Part shown: positions 1-6,576 of the stretch, piece by piece
Position numbering within the stretch: the stretch's first letter is position 1
Layout of the letters: each line of letters starts with the position of its first letter
Source: CAZJRB01 sp964547995
Lineage (GTDB): Bacteria; Planctomycetota; Planctomycetia; Pirellulales; Thermoguttaceae
NCBI GenBank assembly: GCA_964547995.1
Contig: CAZJRB010000154.1
Location: forward strand, 1-14,147
Reading direction: 5' to 3'
Length of the DNA: 14,147 nucleotides
The notes under the pieces: generated by a model
What the model was told of the DNA's origin: nothing
Database searches by the model: none
The model's input: only the letters and a program-made list of their open reading frames with translations
Program-made: the position numbers and the translations under genes

Positions 1-2
1 AA

Positions 3-119
3 GGCACCAACAACAAGATCAAAACCATGAAACGCCAAGCCTACGGATTCCGAGATCCCGAGTTCCTCAAACTCAAAATCCTCGGTATCCACAAAACTAC
101 GTACGCTTTAGTCGGATGA
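3..119 (+). pseudogene. C-terminal end of an ISL3-family transposase (cut by window edge)
   Basis: An open frame enters from the left edge and stops at TGA 117-119, giving 38 residues. It contains NNKIKTMKRQAYGFRD and then LKLKILGIHK. This N-K-I-K-x-x-K-R-x-A-x-G-x-R-D pattern is the typical C-terminal end of the DDE domain of ISL3-type (IS204/IS1001/IS1165) transposases, and is where these proteins normally finish. Only the tail is visible, so I cannot tell whether the copy is intact outside the window. It converges on the minus-strand GH127 gene. I could not identify a terminal inverted repeat after the stop, because the other end of the element is not in view. Confidence 0.8.
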
Positions 120-149
120 ACCCAACTATTGTAACATTGCGACCCCCGT

Positions 150-173
150 CGAGCACCCTCTATTGGGTGTTCG
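150..173. terminator. Hairpin between convergent genes, possible terminator
   Basis: CGAGCACCC (150-158) pairs with GGGTGTTCG (165-173) around a 6-base loop: nine pairs, one of them G-T. It lies between the transposase stop at 119 and the GH127 stop at 236, where the two converge. Neither strand has a T-run after it, so a role as an intrinsic terminator is only possible. It could also be part of the IS end. Confidence 0.3.
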
Positions 174-210
174 GCCGCGGATACGGCACCGGGCACAACG
201 GCTGGTTCCG

Positions 211-232
211 CGCCGGGCGTTTTGCCCCGGCG
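211..232 (-). terminator. GC-rich hairpin just after the GH127 stop codon
   Basis: CGCC-GGGC (211-218) pairs with GCCC-(C)-GGCG (224-232) around GTTTT, leaving one bulged C. It begins three bases past the stop of the minus-strand GH127 gene. No T-tract follows, so it may stabilise the 3' end of the mRNA rather than terminate transcription on its own. Confidence 0.3.
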
Positions 233-235
233 GGA

Positions 236-2347
236 TCAGCGAGCCAGCGGGATCCAGACCTCCATCATCGAGAGCCCGCGGTTGGCCCAGGCGTAGTAGG
301 GGATCAGCGATATTTCGACCGTGCCCTCGTTGGCGGGCTTCAGGGCGCGGGGTGCAAGCGGGCGGTAGAGCCGGTTGTCGGCGTCGGCCGGTTTCGGTGC
401 GGCGGCGGCGGCGTTGTCCTTGACGAATCTGTCTCGCCCCTTGAACGTCAGCGCCGTGCCCTTGAGAATTGTGACGCCGCCGAGGAAGTCCTTGCGGTGC
501 TCCGGTTCGAGTTGGATATTTTCGGGCAGGAACACGCCGTCGTTCCAGATTCGCTGGCCGTCGTCCCGCTTGGGCAATTCGAGGCAATAGACCAGCGGCC
601 CGCGCATCACAGCGACCTTGTTGCGGAGTTTCTCGACCTTCGGGTGGGCTTCCATCAGGCGGACCGGCATGGGAAGGTTCAGCTCGACGACGTCGCCGGG
701 CTTCCACCGGCGGGCGATCTTCGCATAGCTGCCCGGCTCGACGGCGCCGTCGAACGGCCGGCCGTTGATCTTCAGCCCGGCGTGCTCCGCCCAACCGGGA
801 ATCCGCAGGCGGATGGCGAACGGCTTGTCGCCGGCCGCCTCGACCACGAGCGTCACCTTGCCGTCCCACGGATAATCGGTCCGCTGAACGAGCCCCAGCG
901 GCGAGCCGTCGGCCAGGGCGGTTGCCAGTTGGTTGCCGCCGTAGAGATGCACCCACAGCCCGTCCTTCGATATGCCGTAGAACCAGTTATGGATTTTGGC
1001 GGTCGTACGTCCGACGCTGGGCGGGCAGCAGTAGCAGTTGTTCGTGCGCCAGCGCAGGCCGGTGTGGTGCTTTTGCCCCGGGGTGCCGTCCCAGGCGAGC
1101 GGGTTGCAGTAGAACCAGTTTTCGCCTTTGAGGTCGACCGACGCGTTGAGGCAGTTGTAGGCGACCCGCTCCATGACGTCGGCGTATTTCGCATCGCCGT
1201 CGAGCGAGAGCATTCGGTAGTTGAACATGCCGTTTCCGATATTGGCGCACGTTTCGTTGTACTCGTTCGGCTGCGCGTAATCGGGGCCGAAGGCTTCGTG
1301 GACCGGATCGCCGCGGGTCGAACGGCCGCCTCCCATGGCGACGGAGCCGGTGACGTCCATCTTGCGGAGCGCGATGCTCTGCCAGATGCGCCGGAGGGCG
1401 TCGCGGATCGCCTTTTCGCCCGTCTCGGCATACAGATCGGCGGCGCCGCAATAGAGGTACGTGCCGCAGACGGCGTGGCCGACGGCCTCGGTTTCCCGTC
1501 GCAGCGGCACCCGGTCCTGGGTCTGGTCGGTTCCGCCGTTTCGGTGATGGCCGCCGGGCTTGGTTCCCCGGTTGTCGATCATGGTTTTCGCGGTTTCGAG
1601 ATAGTCGCGGTTGCCGGTCGTCCGGTACATCTCGATCAGGCCCATGTAGACGGACGGGTTCCACGGGAAATGGACCAGCCGGGGAGGGTTCGACTCGTAC
1701 TCGCGGTGCAGAAAGTCGGCCAGCTTCACCGCAACGTCGAGAAAGCTCGTTTTGCCGGTGGCCCGGTGGTGGATGCAGGCCGCGGTGAGAAGGTGTCCGA
1801 AATTGTACATCTCGTGGAAGTAGGGCATCTGCAGCCGCGCCGTCGTGTCTTGCCCCTTGTTCGTTGAGATGTAGCCGTCCGGGTCCTGGGCCTTTGCGAT
1901 CACGGCGATCCATTCGTCCATCAACCGGTCGAGCTTGGCATCCTCGGTGAGGGCGTAGACGTGGGCCATCGTCTCGATCCACTTGTAGCAGTCGCCGTCG
2001 GCCCAGTTGACCCCGCCCGGATTCTCCTCGCACAAGCCCGCCGTGAACTTGATCCGGTTCAACTGGGCGGAACACTTCGGATCGAGCAGCGTGCCGTGCA
2101 ACGTCGGCAACATGGACTCGCGGCACAGCGCGAACCGGTCGGCCCAGAACCCGCCGGTCCACCGGACGTCCGACATGGGGAGGCTGCGCAACAGCACGTG
2201 CGGGCTCTCGGACGTATCGACGGCCCCCCGTCCCCGGGCGGTGCCGGTCTTGTTTTCGGCGGCGGCGGCGGTCAGCACGGCGGTCGCCGCCAGAACGCCC
2301 GCGATGACCGTCGTGAACGTTCGCTTCCGAGAATCTCCCCGTTGCAT
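236..2347 (-). CDS. Secreted GH127 (DUF1680) beta-L-arabinofuranosidase-like glycoside hydrolase, 703 aa
   Basis: Family knowledge: GH127 enzymes release terminal beta-L-arabinofuranose with a retaining mechanism that uses a zinc-bound cysteine. In the sequence: residues 1-30 form a signal peptide (basic start, hydrophobic stretch, AAAA before ENK). An (alpha/alpha)6-barrel region follows from about 55 to 460, then beta-rich domains. The catalytic set described for the Bifidobacterium enzyme HypBA1 is present: acid/base Glu in HEAFGPDY (E351), zinc ligands in NETCANIG (E365, C367), and the Cys pair in CYCCPPS (C440, C441), where C440 would be the nucleophile. The spacing between the acid/base and the ETC motif is two residues shorter than I expect for the family. 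Length is near the usual 600-700 plus a leader. Start: ATG at 2347 with GGGAGGA just upstream. It lies 84 bp downstream of the 767-aa esterase on the same strand, so co-transcription is likely. Substrate specificity is inferred; the family is broad. Confidence 0.9.
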   Translation of the reverse strand: MQRGDSRKRTFTTVIAGVLAATAVLTAAAAENKTGTARGRGAVDTSESPHVLLRSLPMSDVRWTGGFWADRFALCRESMLPTLHGTLLDPKCSAQLNRIKFTAGLCEENPGGVNWADGDCYKWIETMAHVYALTEDAKLDRLMDEWIAVIAKAQDPDGYISTNKGQDTTARLQMPYFHEMYNFGHLLTAACIHHRATGKTSFLDVAVKLADFLHREYESNPPRLVHFPWNPSVYMGLIEMYRTTGNRDYLETAKTMIDNRGTKPGGHHRNGGTDQTQDRVPLRRETEAVGHAVCGTYLYCGAADLYAETGEKAIRDALRRIWQSIALRKMDVTGSVAMGGGRSTRGDPVHEAFGPDYAQPNEYNETCANIGNGMFNYRMLSLDGDAKYADVMERVAYNCLNASVDLKGENWFYCNPLAWDGTPGQKHHTGLRWRTNNCYCCPPSVGRTTAKIHNWFYGISKDGLWVHLYGGNQLATALADGSPLGLVQRTDYPWDGKVTLVVEAAGDKPFAIRLRIPGWAEHAGLKINGRPFDGAVEPGSYAKIARRWKPGDVVELNLPMPVRLMEAHPKVEKLRNKVAVMRGPLVYCLELPKRDDGQRIWNDGVFLPENIQLEPEHRKDFLGGVTILKGTALTFKGRDRFVKDNAAAAAPKPADADNRLYRPLAPRALKPANEGTVEISLIPYYAWANRGLSMMEVWIPLAR

Positions 2348-2431
2348 GATGTCCTCCCGGTGTTTTCACGCGTCCCGCAGGACTTCGCCCCTATCTCTTT
2401 TCCGGAGTCTTTTCTGCAACCCCCCACGAGA

Positions 2432-4735
2432 TTACGGATTTTCCGCGGCCGCCGCTTCGACCGGCGGGATCTTCTGCTCCTCGATCCAGAGCGTGAAATG
2501 CCCGCGGGGTGGAATGACTCCGTCGCGCGGGTGATTGTATCTCAGGAAGCTGGTGGCCGCAATGGTTACGGGGCCGCCTTTGAATTCGTCACGGAATTCC
2601 TTGTAGATATGGCCGCCGCGGGGCTGTCCGCCCTGGCGCTTGCCGACGCCGGCGTTCGACTCGGCCAGCAGCTTGCCGTTGACATAGATTGCAAACCCCT
2701 CGCCGGCGTTGACGTGGGCGCTGCCCCCGACGACGATCCGGTAGCGGTGGCCCTCTTTCAGCGGCGGGACTTCAAACGTGCCGCGGACCAGCAGAACTTC
2801 CTTGTCCCAAAGGGTCTTCGGCTTCCGGCTGCACCCGCAAAACGGCGCCGTGCACGTCTCGGAAAGCGGCGCCGGCTTGCCGCCGAGCTGTCCGAAGGGC
2901 GGCAGCCCCTTCTTCCAACCCGCCTTCTTGGCATCGAAGTCCGCCGCGAACCAGTTTTCCATGCCCTTGGGATAGGTCACCTTGCGGTACCGGCCCCCCT
3001 TTTCCTTGGGCATGGCCTCGGGCGGATCGAAGCTGTAGTAATCCCACTCGACGTTCTTCAGGTCGGGGCCGAACGCGTGCCAATCGTAGTCGTTGACGCC
3101 GGCCGCGCGATAGCAGTTTTCGAGTCCGTACATCGCGCCGCGCAGGAACTGGTTGGCCCGCTGGGGGCGCTCGCCGCCGGCCTCTTGCAGCAGGGACTTG
3201 TTGTACCGGGGATTGGCGACGTAGGACGCCGCGATGCCGTCGAGGATGATCGGGGCCAGCGCCTTCTGCGCGGCCGCTTTCTCTTCTTCCGACGGCTCGG
3301 CAGTCTGTTGCCCGGCGACGCGTTTCGGCCGGGAAGCCTGCGGAAGGGCTTCCGCTTTTCCGCCGAGCAGCCCGACCATCGCCCGGCCCAGCGCATCGCC
3401 GACGAGCATGTAGGTCTCGGCGTTGCGGTTGTAGTGATAGTCCTGGCCCCTCGGCGACTCGTCGACCTCGCGCCAGAAATCGCGGGTGTCGACCGAGGCC
3501 ACCGTGCCGGCAAACTCGGGGTGCTTCTTCGGATCGCCGACCGCCATCTGGGCGTTGAGGATCTTCACGAACTTGTCGGCCATGTTGTGTCCGCCGAACC
3601 CGACCGTGGCGACCACGGCAGGCATCTTCGGCGCCTTGAACTCCTTGCGGACGTCGCCTATCATGTTGGCCATGTTCTTTTCATACTCGGCGATCAACTC
3701 CTCGGAGAAGCTGTCCTTGTGGCCCTGCCACCAGACGAAGCCGGCGATTTCGTAGCCCTGTCCCTTGTAGCCGGGCACGATCTTGTCGATGTTGTCCAGC
3801 GTCTTGCGGACGCCTTCGACCATGAGCTTGTACTCGAGCGATTCCCACTTGCTGTCGGGATCGGTCCGGCCGCTCGACGGCGGGCGAAAATCGCCGCCCA
3901 GCGAGCGATTGCCTTGGGCCGTCTTGATCAGCAGGACTTGTTCGTCGTGAAACGTGCCCATCACATGGCCGAAGCCCAGTTCCGGGCCGATGGTTTTCCC
4001 GTTCGAGGTTGCGCTTAGAGGACAGCCTCTGCCGCCCTCCGCAAGCCGCGCCTCCTGGAAATAGACGTCGTTGCGGACCGTCCACTTGCCCTGGTCGTCG
4101 ACGAGCCACGGAAACTTTCCTTCGCGCCGGGTCACCGCTTCGAGGTCGCCGTAGCCCAAGAGGTCCATCTTCTGCATCCAGAACCTCGGCACCTCGCCTT
4201 GGAAGCCGGAGATTTTGAACGCGTAGCGTTTGCCGGCCTCGAGGGTGACGTCTTGCTTGACCGGGTCGCCGCCCGCCTCGCGACGGTAGACTTGCTTTCC
4301 GTCTAGTTCCATCACGCCGAAGGAATTTTTTCCGGAACCGCATTGGACTTGATAAACGCCCTTCTCGGGCACTTCGAGCTGGCCCTGTGCGACCGGTTTG
4401 CCGGTCGGCTTGCCGTCCGGACCGTAGACGGCCAGCGGGGCGATCTTGTAGTTGCCGACGCGATAGATTTGCAGGGGCCCTTTGGGCGCCGCCGGGTCGG
4501 CGGTGAGATAGATCGCGCTATACATGTTTTTGGCGCCGCCGAGTTCGCCCATTCCGACCATGTTCGACTGCCCGGCGAGGATGTAGACCTTGACCGGTTT
4601 GGTTGCGTTGCCCGGCTTGCCGTCGGGATCGGGCAATGTGGCGGGGATGTCTTTCGCCGTAGCGCCTAAGACGATGCTTGCCATCACGATGGAGACAAAG
4701 GCCAGGGTGCTTACCGCGTGTTTTCGTGTAATCAT
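2432..4735 (-). CDS. Secreted modular SGNH/CE6-like acetylesterase (SASA domain) with an inserted beta domain and a C-terminal module, 767 aa
   Basis: Probably removes O-acetyl groups from glycans outside the cytoplasm. A signal peptide covers residues 1-28. The hydrolase core is split. Block I is YILAGQSNM, with S57 as likely nucleophile. After an insertion of roughly residues 68-200, the core resumes with GPELGFGHVMG (250-260), GNRSLGGDFRPP, AGFVWWQGHKD (331-341) and DYHYNRNAETY, where H434 is the likely catalytic His. I cannot assign the acidic triad member. The inserted part looks like a small beta-sandwich resembling PA14 or another carbohydrate-binding fold. Residues 480-767 are an extra C-terminal module: a helical linker, then a beta-rich region (about 645-755) like a galactose-binding jelly roll. 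Start: ATG 4735 with AGAAGGA nine bases upstream. It is the first gene of the minus-strand block. The core aligns with the 359-aa protein at 10819. Sialic acid need not be the substrate despite the family name. Confidence 0.85.
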   Translation of the reverse strand: MITRKHAVSTLAFVSIVMASIVLGATAKDIPATLPDPDGKPGNATKPVKVYILAGQSNMVGMGELGGAKNMYSAIYLTADPAAPKGPLQIYRVGNYKIAPLAVYGPDGKPTGKPVAQGQLEVPEKGVYQVQCGSGKNSFGVMELDGKQVYRREAGGDPVKQDVTLEAGKRYAFKISGFQGEVPRFWMQKMDLLGYGDLEAVTRREGKFPWLVDDQGKWTVRNDVYFQEARLAEGGRGCPLSATSNGKTIGPELGFGHVMGTFHDEQVLLIKTAQGNRSLGGDFRPPSSGRTDPDSKWESLEYKLMVEGVRKTLDNIDKIVPGYKGQGYEIAGFVWWQGHKDSFSEELIAEYEKNMANMIGDVRKEFKAPKMPAVVATVGFGGHNMADKFVKILNAQMAVGDPKKHPEFAGTVASVDTRDFWREVDESPRGQDYHYNRNAETYMLVGDALGRAMVGLLGGKAEALPQASRPKRVAGQQTAEPSEEEKAAAQKALAPIILDGIAASYVANPRYNKSLLQEAGGERPQRANQFLRGAMYGLENCYRAAGVNDYDWHAFGPDLKNVEWDYYSFDPPEAMPKEKGGRYRKVTYPKGMENWFAADFDAKKAGWKKGLPPFGQLGGKPAPLSETCTAPFCGCSRKPKTLWDKEVLLVRGTFEVPPLKEGHRYRIVVGGSAHVNAGEGFAIYVNGKLLAESNAGVGKRQGGQPRGGHIYKEFRDEFKGGPVTIAATSFLRYNHPRDGVIPPRGHFTLWIEEQKIPPVEAAAAENP

Positions 4736-4837
4736 GGTGTTTTTCCTTCTGCTTTGTTAAGGCGGACATTGACGGGTGGTTGGGCATAGCAGCGGGTGGC
4801 TGGGGCAGGGCCAAGTTATGGGAGATTTGGAAGTTTC

Positions 4838-4866
4838 AGTATGATGCAGGGAAGAGCACTCGTCAA
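4838..4866 (-). promoter_or_regulatory. Possible sigma70-type promoter for the esterase/GH127 block
   Basis: On the minus strand TTGACG (4866-4861) is followed after 17 bases by CATACT (4843-4838), giving 5/6 and 4/6 matches to the -35 and -10 consensus. Transcription would start near 4831, leaving a leader of about 95 nt before the ATG at 4735. The stretch also lies just past the broken end of the upstream pseudogene, so the promoter may have come with that debris. Planctomycete promoters are poorly defined, so this is tentative. Confidence 0.3.
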
Positions 4867-4900
4867 TCGTATTTACAATGACATTGACAGCACCAGAAGA

Positions 4901-5936
4901 TTATTTGCCACAGTAGCCACCTGGGGCATTATTGATCGTCGTTTCAATCCGCAACAGCGAGCCGCCTTTGTCATACACCTTGATCGAGTTGCCGAATGCC
5001 TGATGCTTCACGCGAATACCTTCCGGTCGAACCTTGTAATCGCTGATGACCTCGCCTTGATAACGCTGGTCGGGACGCTTGCCCAGGAACCGCATCACGT
5101 CGCGACTGCCGAAGGTGGCGATGGCGCCGCGGACGAGTTGCGGATAAATCTTCGCCAAGGTATCGGACGACGTGAACGCAACATCCGTTGCCCACTCCGT
5201 CTGGAACGCCGACCAGTAATACGACATCCCAAGTCCGTGAAACATTCGCCCGTGCGCGGGGTTCACTCTTTTGACGACGCCGTTGAGCACTCTCGGCCAG
5301 TTGATCTTGTGCATCCGGTCCATGATCTTCTGGGCCTTGGCGAAATCGTCGATCCAAGGAAAGCTATTGTCGTACCGCTCGTATCGTATTCCGGCTTCGT
5401 CCATTCGTCGCGAAAGCCACTCCCGGCCGTTGATGCAGACCTGAATGGAAAACGGAAACCAGGTCTGAATGCGAGCGGACATGAATCCGAACCGAGGGTC
5501 GATCCAGTAGTGGTAGAGGAACTTACACTTGCGCATTCGGGATTTCAGTTCGAGAATCTTCTTGTCGCGGTTGCGGTGAATCTCGTAGGTTTTGCACGGC
5601 TCGACACAAGTCAAGACGCCGATCAGCCCGTCTTGAATGCCGTCGTCCAGGGCGATGTTTTGGGCGTACTCGTCCTTCCGGGTTTTGGACGATGGAAGAT
5701 ACTCAATCGGCCGGTGAGCTTCTTCCGCCGCGGCAAGCGAGGCCGCGATCAATCGCCGGGTCATGGCCTGTGCATGTTCGCCAAAATCCTTCAGCAGCAC
5801 CACCTGCACGATAAAGATACCCCATCATGCCCTCGACAAAGCAAAGCATCCGCAAGTAGCCCCGAAATACCACTCTGTCCCACCCGTTCAGCGTGCCCGT
5901 GACATTCTCGTCGTACTTTTGTATAAACTGGTTCAT
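4901..5936 (-). pseudogene. Frameshifted and C-terminally truncated gene of an uncharacterised recurrent family
   Basis: Two overlapping minus-strand frames make one protein. The first runs from ATG 5936 (MNQFIQKYDENVTGTLNG...GYLYR). The second continues from about 5809 (VVLLKDFGEHAQ...RIETTINN) to the TAA at 4901-4903. One extra base near 5805-5810 explains the break: dropping it gives GYLYR-QVVLLKDFGEH. From memory, this N-terminus belongs to a family of roughly 400-450 residues found in several copies in planctomycete and deltaproteobacterial genomes, with no function I can name. Family features kept here are KCKFLYHYW, RIQTWFPFSIQVCINGREWL and SYYWSAFQTEWATDV. After RIETTINN the frame ends within nine residues, whereas I recall the family continuing for about 100 more, so the C-terminus seems lost at a junction near 4927. 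The multi-copy habit suggests a mobile or selfish role, but that is inference. A programmed frameshift is less likely because the tail is also missing. Confidence 0.65.
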
Positions 5937-6228
5937 GGCATCCTCGCCTTGATAGAAAGGAAGATCGTCAGAAAACCTCCTATCCTACCAAGCTGCGAGG
6001 ATACTTTCATTTCCTCTTTGGTTGCGGCCGAGCGAAGCAAGGCCGCGCTGAGTAGTATGTAGTAAAAGGCCTAGTAAATAAGAGGGTCTACGGTTGTCCT
6101 TCACGGGCGTTGATTGCATCAGGTTATCCCCTCAACTTGGTGCATAGTTATCCTAAGTCTAAGGCCTCAGTATGGGTACCTTGGGTCAATCCGCCCAGTG
6201 TGATTGGCCGGGAAGGAAAAAGGGGGAT
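5937..6228. other. Lower-GC spacer between the pseudogene and the integrase-like fragment
   Basis: No gene is supported here. The stretch is visibly more AT-rich than the carbohydrate blocks and has stops in every frame. The only structure I see is a small hairpin: GCGGCC (6024-6029) pairs with GGCCGC (6041-6046) around an 11-base loop. Promoters for the genes on either side could lie here, but I see no convincing -35/-10 pair. Confidence 0.4.
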
Positions 6229-6576
6229 ATGGGACGAAAGCGAAAGCAGCGGCGGCAGTCTCATGGCTCTGCCCGGCATTGGAAGCCGACCGACTGCTGG
6301 TATTACACGATGCCCGGCACGAAGAAGAGGATTGCCCTCTTCGACGCGGATGGCCAGCGGATTCGAGGGAAAGAGAACAAGGAAACCGCCGAGCGTCGTA
6401 ATCAGTCCGGTCGAGAACCCCGCAAAGCTTCGATACGGGTGGCAACCGTATCCCGAGCCCGGCTGGTGCTCTTCAACAACGAAAAACTTCCGTTCGGGCC
6501 TTTCCTGATAGACGTTCCGTCACGTGCGGAGAAAGAAGTTGAAGTTCTTGACACTAACTCCAGGAATCCGAAATGA
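6229..6576 (+). pseudogene. Short ORF starting like the N-terminal arm of a tyrosine recombinase; probable remnant, 115 aa
   Basis: I chose ATG 6229 over the in-frame ATG 6172 because it follows AAAAAGGGGGAT, a plausible ribosome site. Residues 1-55 are basic and then contain WHWK-like RHWKPTDCWYYTMPGTKK and DADGQRIRGKENKETAE. This resembles, from memory, the first part of planctomycete site-specific integrases, where the segment precedes the core-binding domain. The resemblance stops at about residue 56. The rest (RRNQSGRE to NSRNPK) is not integrase-like in this or the other two frames. No catalytic R-H-R-Y domain follows. The stop codon overlaps the next start as ATGA (6573-6576), so translation here could feed the propeller gene. 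It may be a decayed integrase joined to unrelated sequence, or a small real gene. It could also be a chance ORF. Confidence 0.4.

Noticed and set aside
116..1867. 583-residue open frame antisense to GH127
   Set aside because: It reads as Arg/Val/Gly/Asp-rich composition typical of the complement of a GC-rich gene, with no domain. The minus strand carries an intact family match.
1961..4018. 685-residue open frame antisense to the modular esterase
   Set aside because: Low-complexity shadow of a GC-rich gene. The minus-strand protein has signal peptide, GQSNM and WWQG motifs.
4796..5902. 368-residue plus-strand open frame over the damaged gene
   Set aside because: No domain seen, and the minus strand matches a recognisable protein family across both frames.
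5703..5936. Programmed ribosomal frameshift in the recurrent-family gene
   Set aside because: The C-terminus is also missing and there is no obvious slippery heptamer at the break. A simple one-base insertion in a decaying gene is the better explanation.
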